This document shows, piece after piece, positions 26,528 through 35,922 of a stretch of DNA of 39,208 nucleotides. Source of the stretch: Syntrophorhabdus sp. PtaU1.Bin058 (GTDB lineage Bacteria; Desulfobacterota; Syntrophorhabdia; Syntrophorhabdales; Syntrophorhabdaceae); contig MVRS01000065.1 of assembly GCA_002067975.1 (NCBI GenBank), positions 1 to 39,208 on the forward strand, written 5' to 3'. Under the pieces are notes generated by a model. The model had not been told where the DNA came from and searched no databases. It was given only the letters and a program-made list of their open reading frames with translations. A program made the position numbers and the translations under genes. Within the stretch, counting starts at the first letter, position 1, and each line of letters starts with the position of its first letter.

Positions 26528-27667
26528 TTATAGCACTTTGACGACCTGTTTTCCGAATTCGGAACATTTAACAGGGGTTACGTTTGCGAGCTGCCTTGCG
26601 AGATCGTACGTAACTATTCCATCGCCTATGGTTTTTTCTACAGCCTTTTCGATAAGCGCCGATACACCGGGGAGGCCGATATGGTGGAAAAGCATAGCGC
26701 CGGAGAGGATAAACGATGTAGGGTTAATAACGTCCTTGCCGGCGTATTTCGGTGCGCTCCCATGTGTCGGCTCAAAGACGGCTATCCTGTCGCCTATGTT
26801 TGCCCCCGGTGCTACGCCAAGACCCCCGATAAGGGCTGCGCATGCATCGGACAGGTAATCGCCGTTCAGGTTGGGGCACAAAAGGATATCGTACTCGTCA
26901 GGCCTTAAGATAATCTGCATAAACATGTTGTCGGCTATCCTGTCATTGAAAACGATCTTCCCCTTATCCGCATCAAAGGTGATCTCTTCAGGAAACCCCT
27001 TTGCCACTTCATATGCATATTCCTTGAAGGCCCCTTCGGTATATTTCATAATATTGCCTTTATGAACGACGGTTACAGACCTTCTTTTGTTCTTTATCGC
27101 GTAGTCGATGACCCATCTGGCAAACCTGACCGTCCCAGCCCTGCTGATCGGTTTTATCCCCAGGCCGGTGCTCTCCGGCAGGTCCGTCTTCATGGTATCC
27201 TTCAGGAACTGAATGAGACTCTGCGCCTCCGGCGTGCCTTCCTTCCATTCTATGCCTCTGTAGAGGTCTTCGGTGTTTTCACGGAAGACAATAAAATTGA
27301 CCTTTTCGGGTGTCTTCATCGGGCTTGGAAGACCATTGAAGTACCTGACAGGCCGCATGCATACGTAAAGGTCGAAGATCTGCCTGAGATATACATTGAT
27401 GCTCCGGAATCCCCCGCCCACGGGCGTGGTGAGAGGTCCTTTTATTGCCACCTTATATTCCTCTATCGTCTTAATGGTCTTTTCGGGAAGGAGTTCTCCT
27501 GTTACGTCCAAGGCCTTCTGCCCTGCATGCAACTCCACCCATTCTATGCCCTTTTCTCCCTTTGTGGCCTTCTGCACTGCCTCTTCAAAGATCTCATGCG
27601 AGGCGTTCCAGATGTCTTCGCCGGTGCCGTCGCCGACAATGTAAGGTATGGTTATCTTCTCTTTCAA
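26528..27667 (-). CDS. icd: NADP-type isocitrate dehydrogenase
   Basis: A 379-residue decarboxylating dehydrogenase making 2-oxoglutarate. The substrate loop PLTTPVGGGFRSINVYLRQ keeps the Ser that is phosphorylated in E. coli Icd, and RPVRYFNGLPSP and FRENTEDLYRGIEW follow the Icd pattern rather than LeuB. NADP determinants are present: Lys-Tyr in SAPKYAG and Tyr plus Arg in VTYDLARQL. Its ATG overlaps the stop of the small aconitase-like subunit by four bases, and it is last in the Re-citrate synthase operon. Confidence 0.9.
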   Translation of the reverse strand: MKEKITIPYIVGDGTGEDIWNASHEIFEEAVQKATKGEKGIEWVELHAGQKALDVTGELLPEKTIKTIEEYKVAIKGPLTTPVGGGFRSINVYLRQIFDLYVCMRPVRYFNGLPSPMKTPEKVNFIVFRENTEDLYRGIEWKEGTPEAQSLIQFLKDTMKTDLPESTGLGIKPISRAGTVRFARWVIDYAIKNKRRSVTVVHKGNIMKYTEGAFKEYAYEVAKGFPEEITFDADKGKIVFNDRIADNMFMQIILRPDEYDILLCPNLNGDYLSDACAALIGGLGVAPGANIGDRIAVFEPTHGSAPKYAGKDVINPTSFILSGAMLFHHIGLPGVSALIEKAVEKTIGDGIVTYDLARQLANVTPVKCSEFGKQVVKVL

Positions 27668-28161
27668 ATCTTTAAGCTCCCGTGTTTTTTGATATAACTG
27701 TCAAGACCGCCTTCATCGAGGATCTTCCTCATTATGGCCGGGAGCGGCGGGAACATTATCTTTTTCCCGCTTGTCCTGTTCTCGAGGACACCCTCATCAA
27801 GCCTGATCTCCAGTTCGTTGCCTTCTTTGATATCATCGGTGTTGCAGATTATAGCCGCAAGACCCACGTTGATCGCGTTCCTGTAAAATATCCTTGCAAA
27901 GGAATTGGCGATGATCGCATCGATGCCGGCGAGCTTTATAATGAGAGGGGCATGTTCCCTGCTCGATCCGAGGCCGAAATTCCTGCCGCCGACAATAATA
28001 TCGCCCTTACCGATCTTCTTGTAGAAATCAGGCACAATGTCTTCAAAGACGTGTTTTTTCAATTCATCCAGGTTGGACCGCAGGTGATAAAATCTCCCCG
28101 GTATTATATGATCGGTGGATATATCATCGCCAAACTTCCACGCCTTTCCTTTCAAAATCAT
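27664..28161 (-). CDS. Aconitase-type (LeuD-family) small subunit
   Basis: A 165-residue swivel-domain subunit ([15 protein letters not shown]..., [34 protein letters not shown]). By fold it is a LeuD/homoaconitase small subunit. The substrate-recognition loop after IIPG reads FYHLRSN. Its Arg resembles the YLRT loop of homoaconitases that bind a third carboxylate, not the hydrophobic YLVY-type loop of isopropylmalate isomerases. With a Re-citrate synthase upstream and icd downstream, citrate/isocitrate isomerisation is the best call. It overlaps the large subunit by 38 bases in another frame. Confidence 0.82.
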   Translation of the reverse strand: MILKGKAWKFGDDISTDHIIPGRFYHLRSNLDELKKHVFEDIVPDFYKKIGKGDIIVGGRNFGLGSSREHAPLIIKLAGIDAIIANSFARIFYRNAINVGLAAIICNTDDIKEGNELEIRLDEGVLENRTSGKKIMFPPLPAIMRKILDEGGLDSYIKKHGSLKI

Positions 28162-29419
28162 CCAAAACCTCCCTCGGGTCTGTAAGTCTTCCTTTTAAGG
28201 CTGTTGCTGCTGCTGTTGCCGGTGAACTCAGAATGATCGCCGAATCAGGATTGCCCATCCTTGCAAGGAAGTTCCTGTTTGATGTGGAAACGCATGTTTC
28301 GCCGTCGCCGAGTACCCCCTGGTGGAGACCGATACAGGGCCCGCATCCCGGCGGCAGTATGATCGCCCCTGCCTCAAAAAGCGTTGCCAGGATCCCTTCA
28401 TGCAATGCCTGGTAATAGACTGCCCTTGATGCGGGGCAGACAAGGAGACGAACGTCGGGATGTTTCTTCCTTCCCTTCAGGATGAGCGATGCGATCCTCA
28501 GGTCATCGATCCTGCCGTTTGTACAGGAACCTATGAATACCTGTTGTACCGGGATGTTCTTTGCTGCGCCGTCCTCGACGCTCTTCGCGTTGTCGACCTG
28601 ATGGGGCAGGCTTACCATTGGTGTAAGCTCATCGACGTTGATCTTGAATATCTTTTCGTACTCAGCGTCGTCATCCGGCACGATCTCTATATATACCTTC
28701 TCCCTCCGCATCCGCCTGAGATACATAAAGGCCATGATGTCCGATGGGAAAAGCCCGCATTTCGCACCTGCCTCCACCGCCATGTTTGCTATGGTCATCC
28801 TCTCTTCCACGTCAAGGTGTTTTATTGTTTCGCCGGCGAATTCCATTGATTTATAGGTTGCGCCATCGGCACCGATCATCCCGATAACCTTCAGGATAAG
28901 GTCCTTCGTAAAGACACCGGACGGAAACCTGCCGTTGAGAACAATCTTATAGCTTTCAGGCACCCTCATCCATGTCGTACCGAGGCCCATGGCAACGGCA
29001 ATATCCGTAGAGCCCATCCCCGTTGAAAAGGCTCCCAGCGCCCCTCCGGTACAGGTATGGGAATCGGCGCCCACGAGGACCTCTGACGGCGCCAGGATCC
29101 GCTCGGTCATTATCTGATGGCAGATCCCTTCACCGGTCTCGGAGACATTGGCGCCATGGGTCTTTGCAAAATCCCTGATCGTCCTGTGATCGTTCGACAG
29201 TTCCATGCGGGGACTCGGCGAGGCATGGTCGATGAAAAAGGTTACCCGCCGGCCGTCAAAGAGCTTTTGAAAACCCATCTCCCGGAATTGCTTGATCGCG
29301 AGAGGGGCTGTCCCGTCCTGGAGCAGGATCCTGTCCACATTGACTATCGCATAGTCGCCTTGTCTTACGTCTGTGCCCGTATTGATGCCAAGTATCTTTT
29401 CAGCTATTGTTTTGGCCAT
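28124..29419 (-). CDS. Aconitase-type (LeuC-family) large subunit
   Basis: A 431-residue iron-sulfur hydro-lyase subunit. The three [4Fe-4S] Cys ligands are visible in FIGSCTNGR (about 299) and [13 protein letters not shown] (about 358 and 361). Catalytic motifs include [23 protein letters not shown] and the C-terminal [12 protein letters not shown]. Alone it could be annotated as isopropylmalate isomerase or homoaconitase, but no leuB or leuA neighbour exists and the operon ends in isocitrate dehydrogenase. It starts three bases after the Re-citrate synthase stop. Confidence 0.84.
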   Translation of the reverse strand: MAKTIAEKILGINTGTDVRQGDYAIVNVDRILLQDGTAPLAIKQFREMGFQKLFDGRRVTFFIDHASPSPRMELSNDHRTIRDFAKTHGANVSETGEGICHQIMTERILAPSEVLVGADSHTCTGGALGAFSTGMGSTDIAVAMGLGTTWMRVPESYKIVLNGRFPSGVFTKDLILKVIGMIGADGATYKSMEFAGETIKHLDVEERMTIANMAVEAGAKCGLFPSDIMAFMYLRRMRREKVYIEIVPDDDAEYEKIFKINVDELTPMVSLPHQVDNAKSVEDGAAKNIPVQQVFIGSCTNGRIDDLRIASLILKGRKKHPDVRLLVCPASRAVYYQALHEGILATLFEAGAIILPPGCGPCIGLHQGVLGDGETCVSTSNRNFLARMGNPDSAIILSSPATAAATALKGRLTDPREVLDDFERKGVEVWR

Positions 29420-29422
29420 CGC

Positions 29423-31234
29423 TTACCCTTCAACCTTTGTGAGATCTTCAAATCGTATATCGAGCCCGAGTATCCCGTTTATTTCTCCAAGCTGATCCCT
29501 GATGGGACCCGATACGGTAACACACAGGGCATCGGTTATCTTTGACGAATAGATGTTGGTGACGCTTATCTTCCCGGTCTTCATGGGGTTAATGAACCAG
29601 TCCCTGTCCGAGAAGTCTTCGTGAAGACCTATCTTGTAATATTTCGCCCTGTCCACGGCCTGTGTTATATTCTTTGTGATCTTTATGCCCTCGCCGTTCA
29701 CGATATAGGCAAACTGGATAAAGGGGTAGTCTTCCACGATCTTTTTCAGCGTCTCTTCCTGTTGGTCGGGGACCATAGTCTTGATCTTGTCGTCTTCAAT
29801 ATATCTCTCGATGAGGTGGGCTGCCATATCGTATGCCCTCGTCTTCAGGAGTTCGAATTCCGAGACAAATATCTCCGGTATGTAGATCCTCACGAGATGT
29901 TCTATCTCCTCCTCCGATATCGACGTGCACCTGCCTTCATCATACTGCTTGATGATCCATTTGTTGATCTTTGCAACACCGGGATGCATCTTTTCAATCT
30001 TGTCTTTTCCTACCAACGCAAAATGGGAATTGATCCAGTGCGTAATCCCCGCAAGACCGGATTTGTCGGTAATGTTGATCGCGAGCGGCCTGTTCAGGAT
30101 CCTGTTCGTATCGAAGGGCAGATAGATCTCTTCGTTCTTCAATAACCCATCGATATGGACACCTGCCGATGTTGCGTTAAAATCAAGACCGATGAAGGGC
30201 TGGCCCTTAGGGATATGATGCCCTATCACCTTTTCGAAATAGTTCCGTATCTCCGTGATTGCCGTCGGATCTGTACCGTTATCCTCGCCCGTGAATGCTA
30301 TGTATTCCATGATAAGGGCTTCTATGGGCGCATTCCCGGTCCTTTCGCCTATGCCGAGGAGAGTGCCGTTCACATAGGTACAGCCATAGAGCCAGGCGCT
30401 GATGCTGTTGACGATGACCTTATAGAAATCGTTGTGTCCGTGCCATTCGAGGTACTCTGAAGGAACTCCGGCATCATCGATCATGGCCCTGATGATCTTC
30501 CCGATCGACCGCGGCAGGGCAACGCCGGGATACGTTATTCCTACCCCCAGCGTATCGCAGAGTCTTATTTTTATTGGTATCTTTGCATCTTCGGACATAC
30601 TCATGAGGGCCTGGGCAAAGGGCACGCAGAACCCGTATATGTCCGCCCTTGTGATATCCTCGAAATGACACCGCGGGGTAATACCATGCGATAAGGCATT
30701 TTCAACGATCTTAACGTATTCCTTAAAAACCTGGGATCTCGTCTTTTTCAACTTTAAAAAGATATGGTAGTCGGAGGCGCTTGTCAGGATACCCGTCTCA
30801 CGCAAGCCCAGGTCTTTAACGAGTTGCAGGTCATCCTTGTTCGCCCTTATCCAGCCCGTTATTTCAGGGTACTTATAGCCTTTTTCAAGGCATTTCCCTA
30901 CGGCCTCCCTGTCCTTTTCAGTATAAAGGAAAAACTCGCTCTGCCTGATGATGCCGTTGGGACCCCCAAGCCTGTGCATCATCTCGTAAAGGTCTTCGAT
31001 CTGCCTTACCGTAAAGGGCGGCCTTGACTGCTGGCCGTCGCGAAAGGTCGTATCCGTTATATAGATGTCATCCGGCGGATCGATAAGCTCTATCTTATGA
31101 TCAAACTTTACCTTGCAGACCTCGGTAAAGGGAAAGATGTCCCTGTAGAATTCAGGAGTATCCACATCGATCAAAGGGTATTTTGCGCTCTTCGTGGTAT
31201 TCTTAAAGATAAAACCTTTTTTCTTCTTCTTCAC
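29423..31234 (-). CDS. Re-citrate synthase with C-terminal Cache/PDC-like domain
   Basis: A 603-residue protein. Residues about 50-330 form an HMGL-type TIM barrel with the metal/Arg motif TDTTFRDGQQSRPPFT, EITGWIRA and the metal His pair HGHNDF (about 266). Residues 330-450 are homocitrate-synthase-like (GQPFIGLDFNATSAGVHIDGLL). The TTFRDGQQ-RPPFT form and the aconitase-icd neighbours fit Re-citrate synthase rather than isopropylmalate synthase. Residues about 455-603 are not a LeuA dimer domain. They have a long helix, FAYIVNGEGI, DFSDRDWFINPMKTGKISV and VSGPIRDQLGEINGILGLDI, which is the Cache/PDC sensor pattern, here without any membrane helix. Confidence 0.8.
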   Translation of the reverse strand: MKKKKKGFIFKNTTKSAKYPLIDVDTPEFYRDIFPFTEVCKVKFDHKIELIDPPDDIYITDTTFRDGQQSRPPFTVRQIEDLYEMMHRLGGPNGIIRQSEFFLYTEKDREAVGKCLEKGYKYPEITGWIRANKDDLQLVKDLGLRETGILTSASDYHIFLKLKKTRSQVFKEYVKIVENALSHGITPRCHFEDITRADIYGFCVPFAQALMSMSEDAKIPIKIRLCDTLGVGITYPGVALPRSIGKIIRAMIDDAGVPSEYLEWHGHNDFYKVIVNSISAWLYGCTYVNGTLLGIGERTGNAPIEALIMEYIAFTGEDNGTDPTAITEIRNYFEKVIGHHIPKGQPFIGLDFNATSAGVHIDGLLKNEEIYLPFDTNRILNRPLAINITDKSGLAGITHWINSHFALVGKDKIEKMHPGVAKINKWIIKQYDEGRCTSISEEEIEHLVRIYIPEIFVSEFELLKTRAYDMAAHLIERYIEDDKIKTMVPDQQEETLKKIVEDYPFIQFAYIVNGEGIKITKNITQAVDRAKYYKIGLHEDFSDRDWFINPMKTGKISVTNIYSSKITDALCVTVSGPIRDQLGEINGILGLDIRFEDLTKVEG

Positions 31235-31257
31235 GTTTATCCTCCTGGGGGCATGGA

Positions 31258-33006
31258 TTACTTTACGACAGTCTTTATCCTCAGCTCATTCAGTTGTTTC
31301 TGCCCGATATTCGACGGCGCACCCGTCATGAGACATGTCCCTTTCTGGGTCTTCGGGAAGGGAATGACATCCCTGATGCTTTCAAGCCCCAGGAACATCA
31401 TTAATATCCTGTCAAATCCAAAGGCAATGCCGCCATGCGGAGGTGCCCCCATTTCCAGGGCCTCAAGGAGAAAACCAAACTTCTCCACAGCATCTTCTTC
31501 CTTGATGTTCAACAACCTGAACATCTCCATCTGTTCATCCATTCTGTAATTCCTGATGCTCCCACCGCCTATCTCAACGCCATTCAGCACAAGGTCGTAT
31601 GCCCTTGCAATGATCGACTCGTAGTCGCCGTTGAAATTCCTGATACTTTCTTTCGGCGATGTGAAAGGGTGGTGCCTCGCCACAAACCGCTTTTCCTCTT
31701 CACTGTACTCGAGGAGGGGAAAATCAATAACCCAGAGGAATCGATCCACACCCTTTTCAATGAGATCGAACCTTTCTCCGAGGTATAGCCTGAACCTTCC
31801 CATCACATCGTTTGCCTTGTCTTTGCTGTCGGCCACGATAAACAGGACATCCCCGTTTGAAAGATCGAAGGTCCCGGACAACGATGACTTTTCTTCATCC
31901 TTTAAGAACTTCACGATGGGGGACTGGAGTATATCGTTCTCCTTCCTTATCCATATAAGTCCGCCTGCACCCATTGCCTTTGCCGTATCAACGGCGGTAT
32001 CGAGGTCCTTTCGCGACAAGGTCTTACCTTTCAGGACAAGCCCTTTGATGATCCCGCCCTGTTCAATGGTTTTCCTGAAAACACCGAACTCAGTTTCCTG
32101 AAAGATGCCGGTAATATCCGTCAAGGGGAGACCGAAGCGGAGATCGGGCTTATCTGTGCCGTACAGTTCCATTGCGTCGGCGTACTTCATCCTCGGGATC
32201 TGAAAATCCGCAGGTACCCCTTTTAATTCTTTGTAAAGCGACATAATAAGGCCTTCGCTTATTGCAAGAACATCATCGACATCGACAAAGCTCATCTCGA
32301 TGTCTATCTGTGTAAACTCTGGCTGTCTGTCGGCCCGCAGATCCTCGTCCCTGAAGCACCGTACGATCTGGAAGTACCGGTCGAAACCGCCTATCATCAA
32401 TATCTGCTTGAAGAGCTGCGGCGACTGCGGCAGGGCATAGAACATCCCGGGATTTAACCTGCTCGGGACGATGAAATCCCGCGCACCTTCAGGCGTGCTT
32501 TTCGTGAGGAACGGCGTCTCGATTTCATAGAAACCGTTATTCACAAGGTAGTCACGGGTGGTCCTGTACGCCTTGTGCCGCGCAAGGAAGATCTTTTGTA
32601 TCTCGGGCCTTCTCAGGTCGAGATACCTGTATTTCAGGCGCAGGGATTCGTTGGGCTCCTCTTCGTCGAGCTGGAATGGCAACGGTTTGGATGTATTCAG
32701 TATCTCGAAGGAACTGACCAGTACCTCAACCGTACCGGTTGGTATATTCGGGTTTTCGGTCTCCGGTGGCCTTTTTTCAACCTTACCGGTAATCTTCAAG
32801 ACATATTCCTGCTTGATGTCCCCCGCCCTCTCGTGCGCCCCCTGCGATATATCGGGAGAAAATACGACCTGTACGATCCCGGTTATGTCCCGGAGATCGA
32901 TGAATATAAGGCCGCCGTGGTCCCTTCTCCTGAAAACCCATCCGGCGAGGTTGATCACCTTGCCGATATCGTCACCGGAAACCAGTCCGCAATGTTTATC
33001 TCTCAC
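31258..33006 (-). CDS. aspS: Aspartyl-tRNA synthetase (possibly non-discriminating)
   Basis: A 582-residue bacterial-type class II synthetase. It has an N-terminal OB fold (INLAGWVFRRRDHGGLIFIDLRD), class II motif 2 region (FRDEDLRADRQPEFTQIDIEMSF), a GAD insert (about 280-410) and motif 3 (GIAFGFDRILMM). His30 in RRDHGG is the residue found in non-discriminating bacterial AspRS, where discriminating enzymes have Leu. If so, it also charges tRNA-Asn for amidation by GatCAB. GTG start at 33006. First gene of the long co-directional run, 23 bases before the Re-citrate synthase gene. Confidence 0.94.
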   Translation of the reverse strand: MRDKHCGLVSGDDIGKVINLAGWVFRRRDHGGLIFIDLRDITGIVQVVFSPDISQGAHERAGDIKQEYVLKITGKVEKRPPETENPNIPTGTVEVLVSSFEILNTSKPLPFQLDEEEPNESLRLKYRYLDLRRPEIQKIFLARHKAYRTTRDYLVNNGFYEIETPFLTKSTPEGARDFIVPSRLNPGMFYALPQSPQLFKQILMIGGFDRYFQIVRCFRDEDLRADRQPEFTQIDIEMSFVDVDDVLAISEGLIMSLYKELKGVPADFQIPRMKYADAMELYGTDKPDLRFGLPLTDITGIFQETEFGVFRKTIEQGGIIKGLVLKGKTLSRKDLDTAVDTAKAMGAGGLIWIRKENDILQSPIVKFLKDEEKSSLSGTFDLSNGDVLFIVADSKDKANDVMGRFRLYLGERFDLIEKGVDRFLWVIDFPLLEYSEEEKRFVARHHPFTSPKESIRNFNGDYESIIARAYDLVLNGVEIGGGSIRNYRMDEQMEMFRLLNIKEEDAVEKFGFLLEALEMGAPPHGGIAFGFDRILMMFLGLESIRDVIPFPKTQKGTCLMTGAPSNIGQKQLNELRIKTVVK

Positions 33007-33100
33007 TGTCTACCCCTTTCAAAAGTCTATTATTATATATGTTTAAAGCGGCTTAAGTCAAGGTTTATACATTGATGCGAGGAAATACAGATGAGAGCAG

Positions 33101-33256
33101 TTATGCCGTCGGACCTGCTTTTTTACACTCCCCGACGGAACCGGCCCGGCATATTGACCTGTCTGTCCAGAAGGCATGATCCGTCGGCACATTGGCCGGA
33201 TTCATCCCGGACGTGCCCGCTGCGGTCATACCTGTATGTGCCGGATTGATGCCGGA
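33101..33256. repeat. Repeat-dense intergenic stretch with a possible 42-codon ORF
   Basis: Two near-identical 17-base repeats, GCCGGATTSATSCCGGA, lie at 33195-33211 and 33240-33256. The motif CCGTCGG or its complement occurs at 33106, 33132 and 33181; the first two could form a hairpin. A minus-strand ORF from ATG 33229 to TAA 33101 encodes 42 residues (MTAAGTSGMNPANVPTD...), with only a weak ribosome site (CAGGT). No family is recognised, and coding status is doubtful. The gap 33007-33281 holds nothing else that I can support. Confidence 0.35.
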
Positions 33257-33281
33257 TAGACTGCAATCGGAGGGCGGTCAA

Positions 33282-35861
33282 TCAGACTTTGATCTGGCTT
33301 AAGAGCTCGTAAACCTTGATCTTCTCTAACGCTGCGTCGATCTCATATTCGCCTATCTCACGTACATCGAGCCTTGATTGAGCCGCTTTGCGGGTTTTTT
33401 CGCTGATCAGGATGCCGTTCATTAGAGGCTTAACGATATCCTGAAGCCTGAACACTGTATTCACTGCATCGCCTATCACCGTATAGTCCATCTTTTTTTC
33501 AAAACCGATGTTACCAATGACAGCTTCACCTGTGTGTATCGCTATACCCATAAATAGCTGTGCGCCTACTTCTTTCCGGAAGTAATCACTGACCGGTTCA
33601 ATCGCCTTCTTCATATCGAGCGCTGCCGCAATTGCGTTGTCGGCATCGGACACGCTTGATACCGGCGCTCCGAACAGTGCAAGGAAGCCATCCCCGAGAT
33701 ACTTGTCTACAATCCCCTGGTGCTTGAATACGATATCTCCCATTATCGTAAAGAAATAGTTGATCATCGGGACGGTCCTGTGGGGACCGATTGTCTTGGC
33801 AAGCTTCGAGAAGCCCCTGATATCGATATTAAGAAAGGTCAGTGTCCGGAACTCGTCAAGCAGGGGTTTGCCCGTTGCCTCGCCGTGGATAATCTTATCC
33901 ACGATCTCTTTTGGAACAAACTTCTGAAAGATCTGACGGATGCCCCTTTCATGCTCTGTCATGGATACCGTTTCCTGGTAGAGCCTTGCGTTCTCGATCG
34001 CGATGATGAGAGACGATGTAATGGACTGAAGGAGCTGTTCATCGTTGTAACCGAAGTCACCGTTGCGCTTGTTGAGAAGCTCAATAACGCCGATCACCTT
34101 GCCTTTTGAGATCATGGGCACGCAGAGGGCGGATCTTGTCGTGAACCCTGTCGTCTCGTCGACTGCCGGGAAGAAGTGCGGCGATTGGCGCACATCGTTC
34201 ACGGTGATCGCCTTCCCCTGCGATGCAACATAACCGGCGATACCTTGTCCTATCTTGATCGTGGACTGCCCGAGCACCGCAGCGTCGATATCGAAGCTGA
34301 CCTTGAACTCAAGCTCGTCGCCGCGCAAAAGGAGGAGCGAACCCGCCTCCACATCCATGGCGACCCGTATCATATCCATCGCATACTTCAAGACCCGGTT
34401 GATATCGAACGTCGATGCCGCAAGGGCGCCGCCGATCTGTTTCAGGGTATCAAACTCCTGGCTTCTTCGCGCCACAGAAGCGGAAAGTCTCGTACGCTCT
34501 AATGCAAATGCCACGCCATCTTTCGCCACTTCAACGAACTCGAGTTCTTTGTTAAGGCTGTCTTTGTTCGGAGCGCATAATACAAGAATGCCCCTGACCT
34601 CGCCGGATATACGCAATGCGCTGAGGAGGCTTGCCTCTGAGTATTGATTGACAAGGAGTTCCCGCTCAATGTCGTGGGTTAATAGGCCGGTATCCACTAC
34701 AAGGAGCGTGGTCTCCTGCTGGATCACTTTGTCGAAGATGGTATCTTTATAATGATGGTAAGACCCCTTGGTGAGGTTTATCGGGCCTCGACTAAGGATA
34801 TCGTAGATCATCAGGTCATCGGGATGGTTATCATCCCTGACCATGACGATTGCAAGGTCGTATGAGATCAGAGATTGTATCTCATGCAGCACTGAATACA
34901 TAAGCTCACTGTTCCTGAGGCTTGAGTTGATCGTTTTGAATATCTTAATCGTTGTTTTCACAATCTCGGTTCCCAGCTCATTTTCTTTGAACAAACGGAT
35001 GTTTTCATAGGTGAAGGAGGCATTGCTCAAAAGAGGCGTCAGCACGTCCACATCAGCCTGAGCAAAGACAACGTCTTCGCCCTTCCTTGATATCGTGACG
35101 ACACCTATAATATCCCCTATTGTTTTTAACGGCATGCAGATAAACGATTTTGTGCCATACGTTTTGCGGTTGTTCCTTCCGAACCTGCTGTCTTTCTCGA
35201 TATCTTCAACCAGAAGGGGCGATTTATTGATGACGGCATATTTTGCTATACTCGTGTCGAAGTCGACCTTGTTCCCGACTTTGACCGGGCCGTCAATCCC
35301 TATGTGGGCCTGCACGATAAATGTCTTCCGCTGTGGACGTTCAAGGATCATGACGGAACCGATATCCGCATTTACAAGCTTGAGCGCCCTTTCCAGTGTG
35401 ACATAGAGGAGTTCATCAGTATCAAATGTTACATAGCACAGATCTGAAAGCTCTTTGAGCGTGGATATCTCCGATCCTCTTTTTTCTAATTTGTTCAAAG
35501 TGTTTTTTAACTGGTTTTCAAGGGCATTAAAGGAATCGACAATGGTGTTTAACTCGTCTGCCCCACGCTGGAAATGAACATCCGACAGGTCGCAGGCGAC
35601 CCTTTCGGAAAATTCGTCCGATATCCTTGAGATTTTACGGAAAATGGTTCTTAAAAAGACAAAACCGAGAAATGAAAATATTAGGAAACCGATAAGAAAA
35701 AGGGGCAGCGATTTGTCTTGCAGGATGTTGTATTTAAAGGCAAAGAAAAGAAATCCGAAGGCAGGAAAGACAAACAGCAGGCCTATGCTCAGTATTAATT
35801 TGTAATAAAGATCCTGTTTTTTCAGGAAAATTTCATTAAACCGGTTAGAGTAAAGATTCAT
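33282..35861 (-). CDS. Membrane GAF-domain class III adenylate/guanylate cyclase
   Basis: An 859-residue protein. Two N-terminal helices (about 23-45 and 53-72) are followed by a HAMP-like segment, three GAF domains (about 137-295, 298-450 and 466-620) and a C-terminal cyclase homology domain (about 660-855). Metal Asp residues are in FLNIDIRGFS (about 679) and KYLGDGFLALFG (about 720). Purine and transition-state residues are in KKMDYTVIGDAVNTVFRLQ, so it looks catalytically competent, probably for cAMP. There is no periplasmic domain, so cytoplasmic ligands at the GAFs are the likely inputs. 61 bases separate it from the HD-GYP gene upstream. Confidence 0.9.
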   Translation of the reverse strand: MNLYSNRFNEIFLKKQDLYYKLILSIGLLFVFPAFGFLFFAFKYNILQDKSLPLFLIGFLIFSFLGFVFLRTIFRKISRISDEFSERVACDLSDVHFQRGADELNTIVDSFNALENQLKNTLNKLEKRGSEISTLKELSDLCYVTFDTDELLYVTLERALKLVNADIGSVMILERPQRKTFIVQAHIGIDGPVKVGNKVDFDTSIAKYAVINKSPLLVEDIEKDSRFGRNNRKTYGTKSFICMPLKTIGDIIGVVTISRKGEDVVFAQADVDVLTPLLSNASFTYENIRLFKENELGTEIVKTTIKIFKTINSSLRNSELMYSVLHEIQSLISYDLAIVMVRDDNHPDDLMIYDILSRGPINLTKGSYHHYKDTIFDKVIQQETTLLVVDTGLLTHDIERELLVNQYSEASLLSALRISGEVRGILVLCAPNKDSLNKELEFVEVAKDGVAFALERTRLSASVARRSQEFDTLKQIGGALAASTFDINRVLKYAMDMIRVAMDVEAGSLLLLRGDELEFKVSFDIDAAVLGQSTIKIGQGIAGYVASQGKAITVNDVRQSPHFFPAVDETTGFTTRSALCVPMISKGKVIGVIELLNKRNGDFGYNDEQLLQSITSSLIIAIENARLYQETVSMTEHERGIRQIFQKFVPKEIVDKIIHGEATGKPLLDEFRTLTFLNIDIRGFSKLAKTIGPHRTVPMINYFFTIMGDIVFKHQGIVDKYLGDGFLALFGAPVSSVSDADNAIAAALDMKKAIEPVSDYFRKEVGAQLFMGIAIHTGEAVIGNIGFEKKMDYTVIGDAVNTVFRLQDIVKPLMNGILISEKTRKAAQSRLDVREIGEYEIDAALEKIKVYELLSQIKV

Positions 35862-35922
35862 TTTAGTACTTCCTTTTATAAAAAGTCATATTTATCCGTC
35901 CGGATGTTTTCATTCAGTTTCC

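Noticed and set aside
27664-29419. LeuC/LeuD as isopropylmalate isomerase for leucine synthesis
   Set aside because: The operon contains Re-citrate synthase and NADP-isocitrate dehydrogenase but no leuB, and the small-subunit loop has the Arg of tricarboxylate-type enzymes. Not fully excluded.
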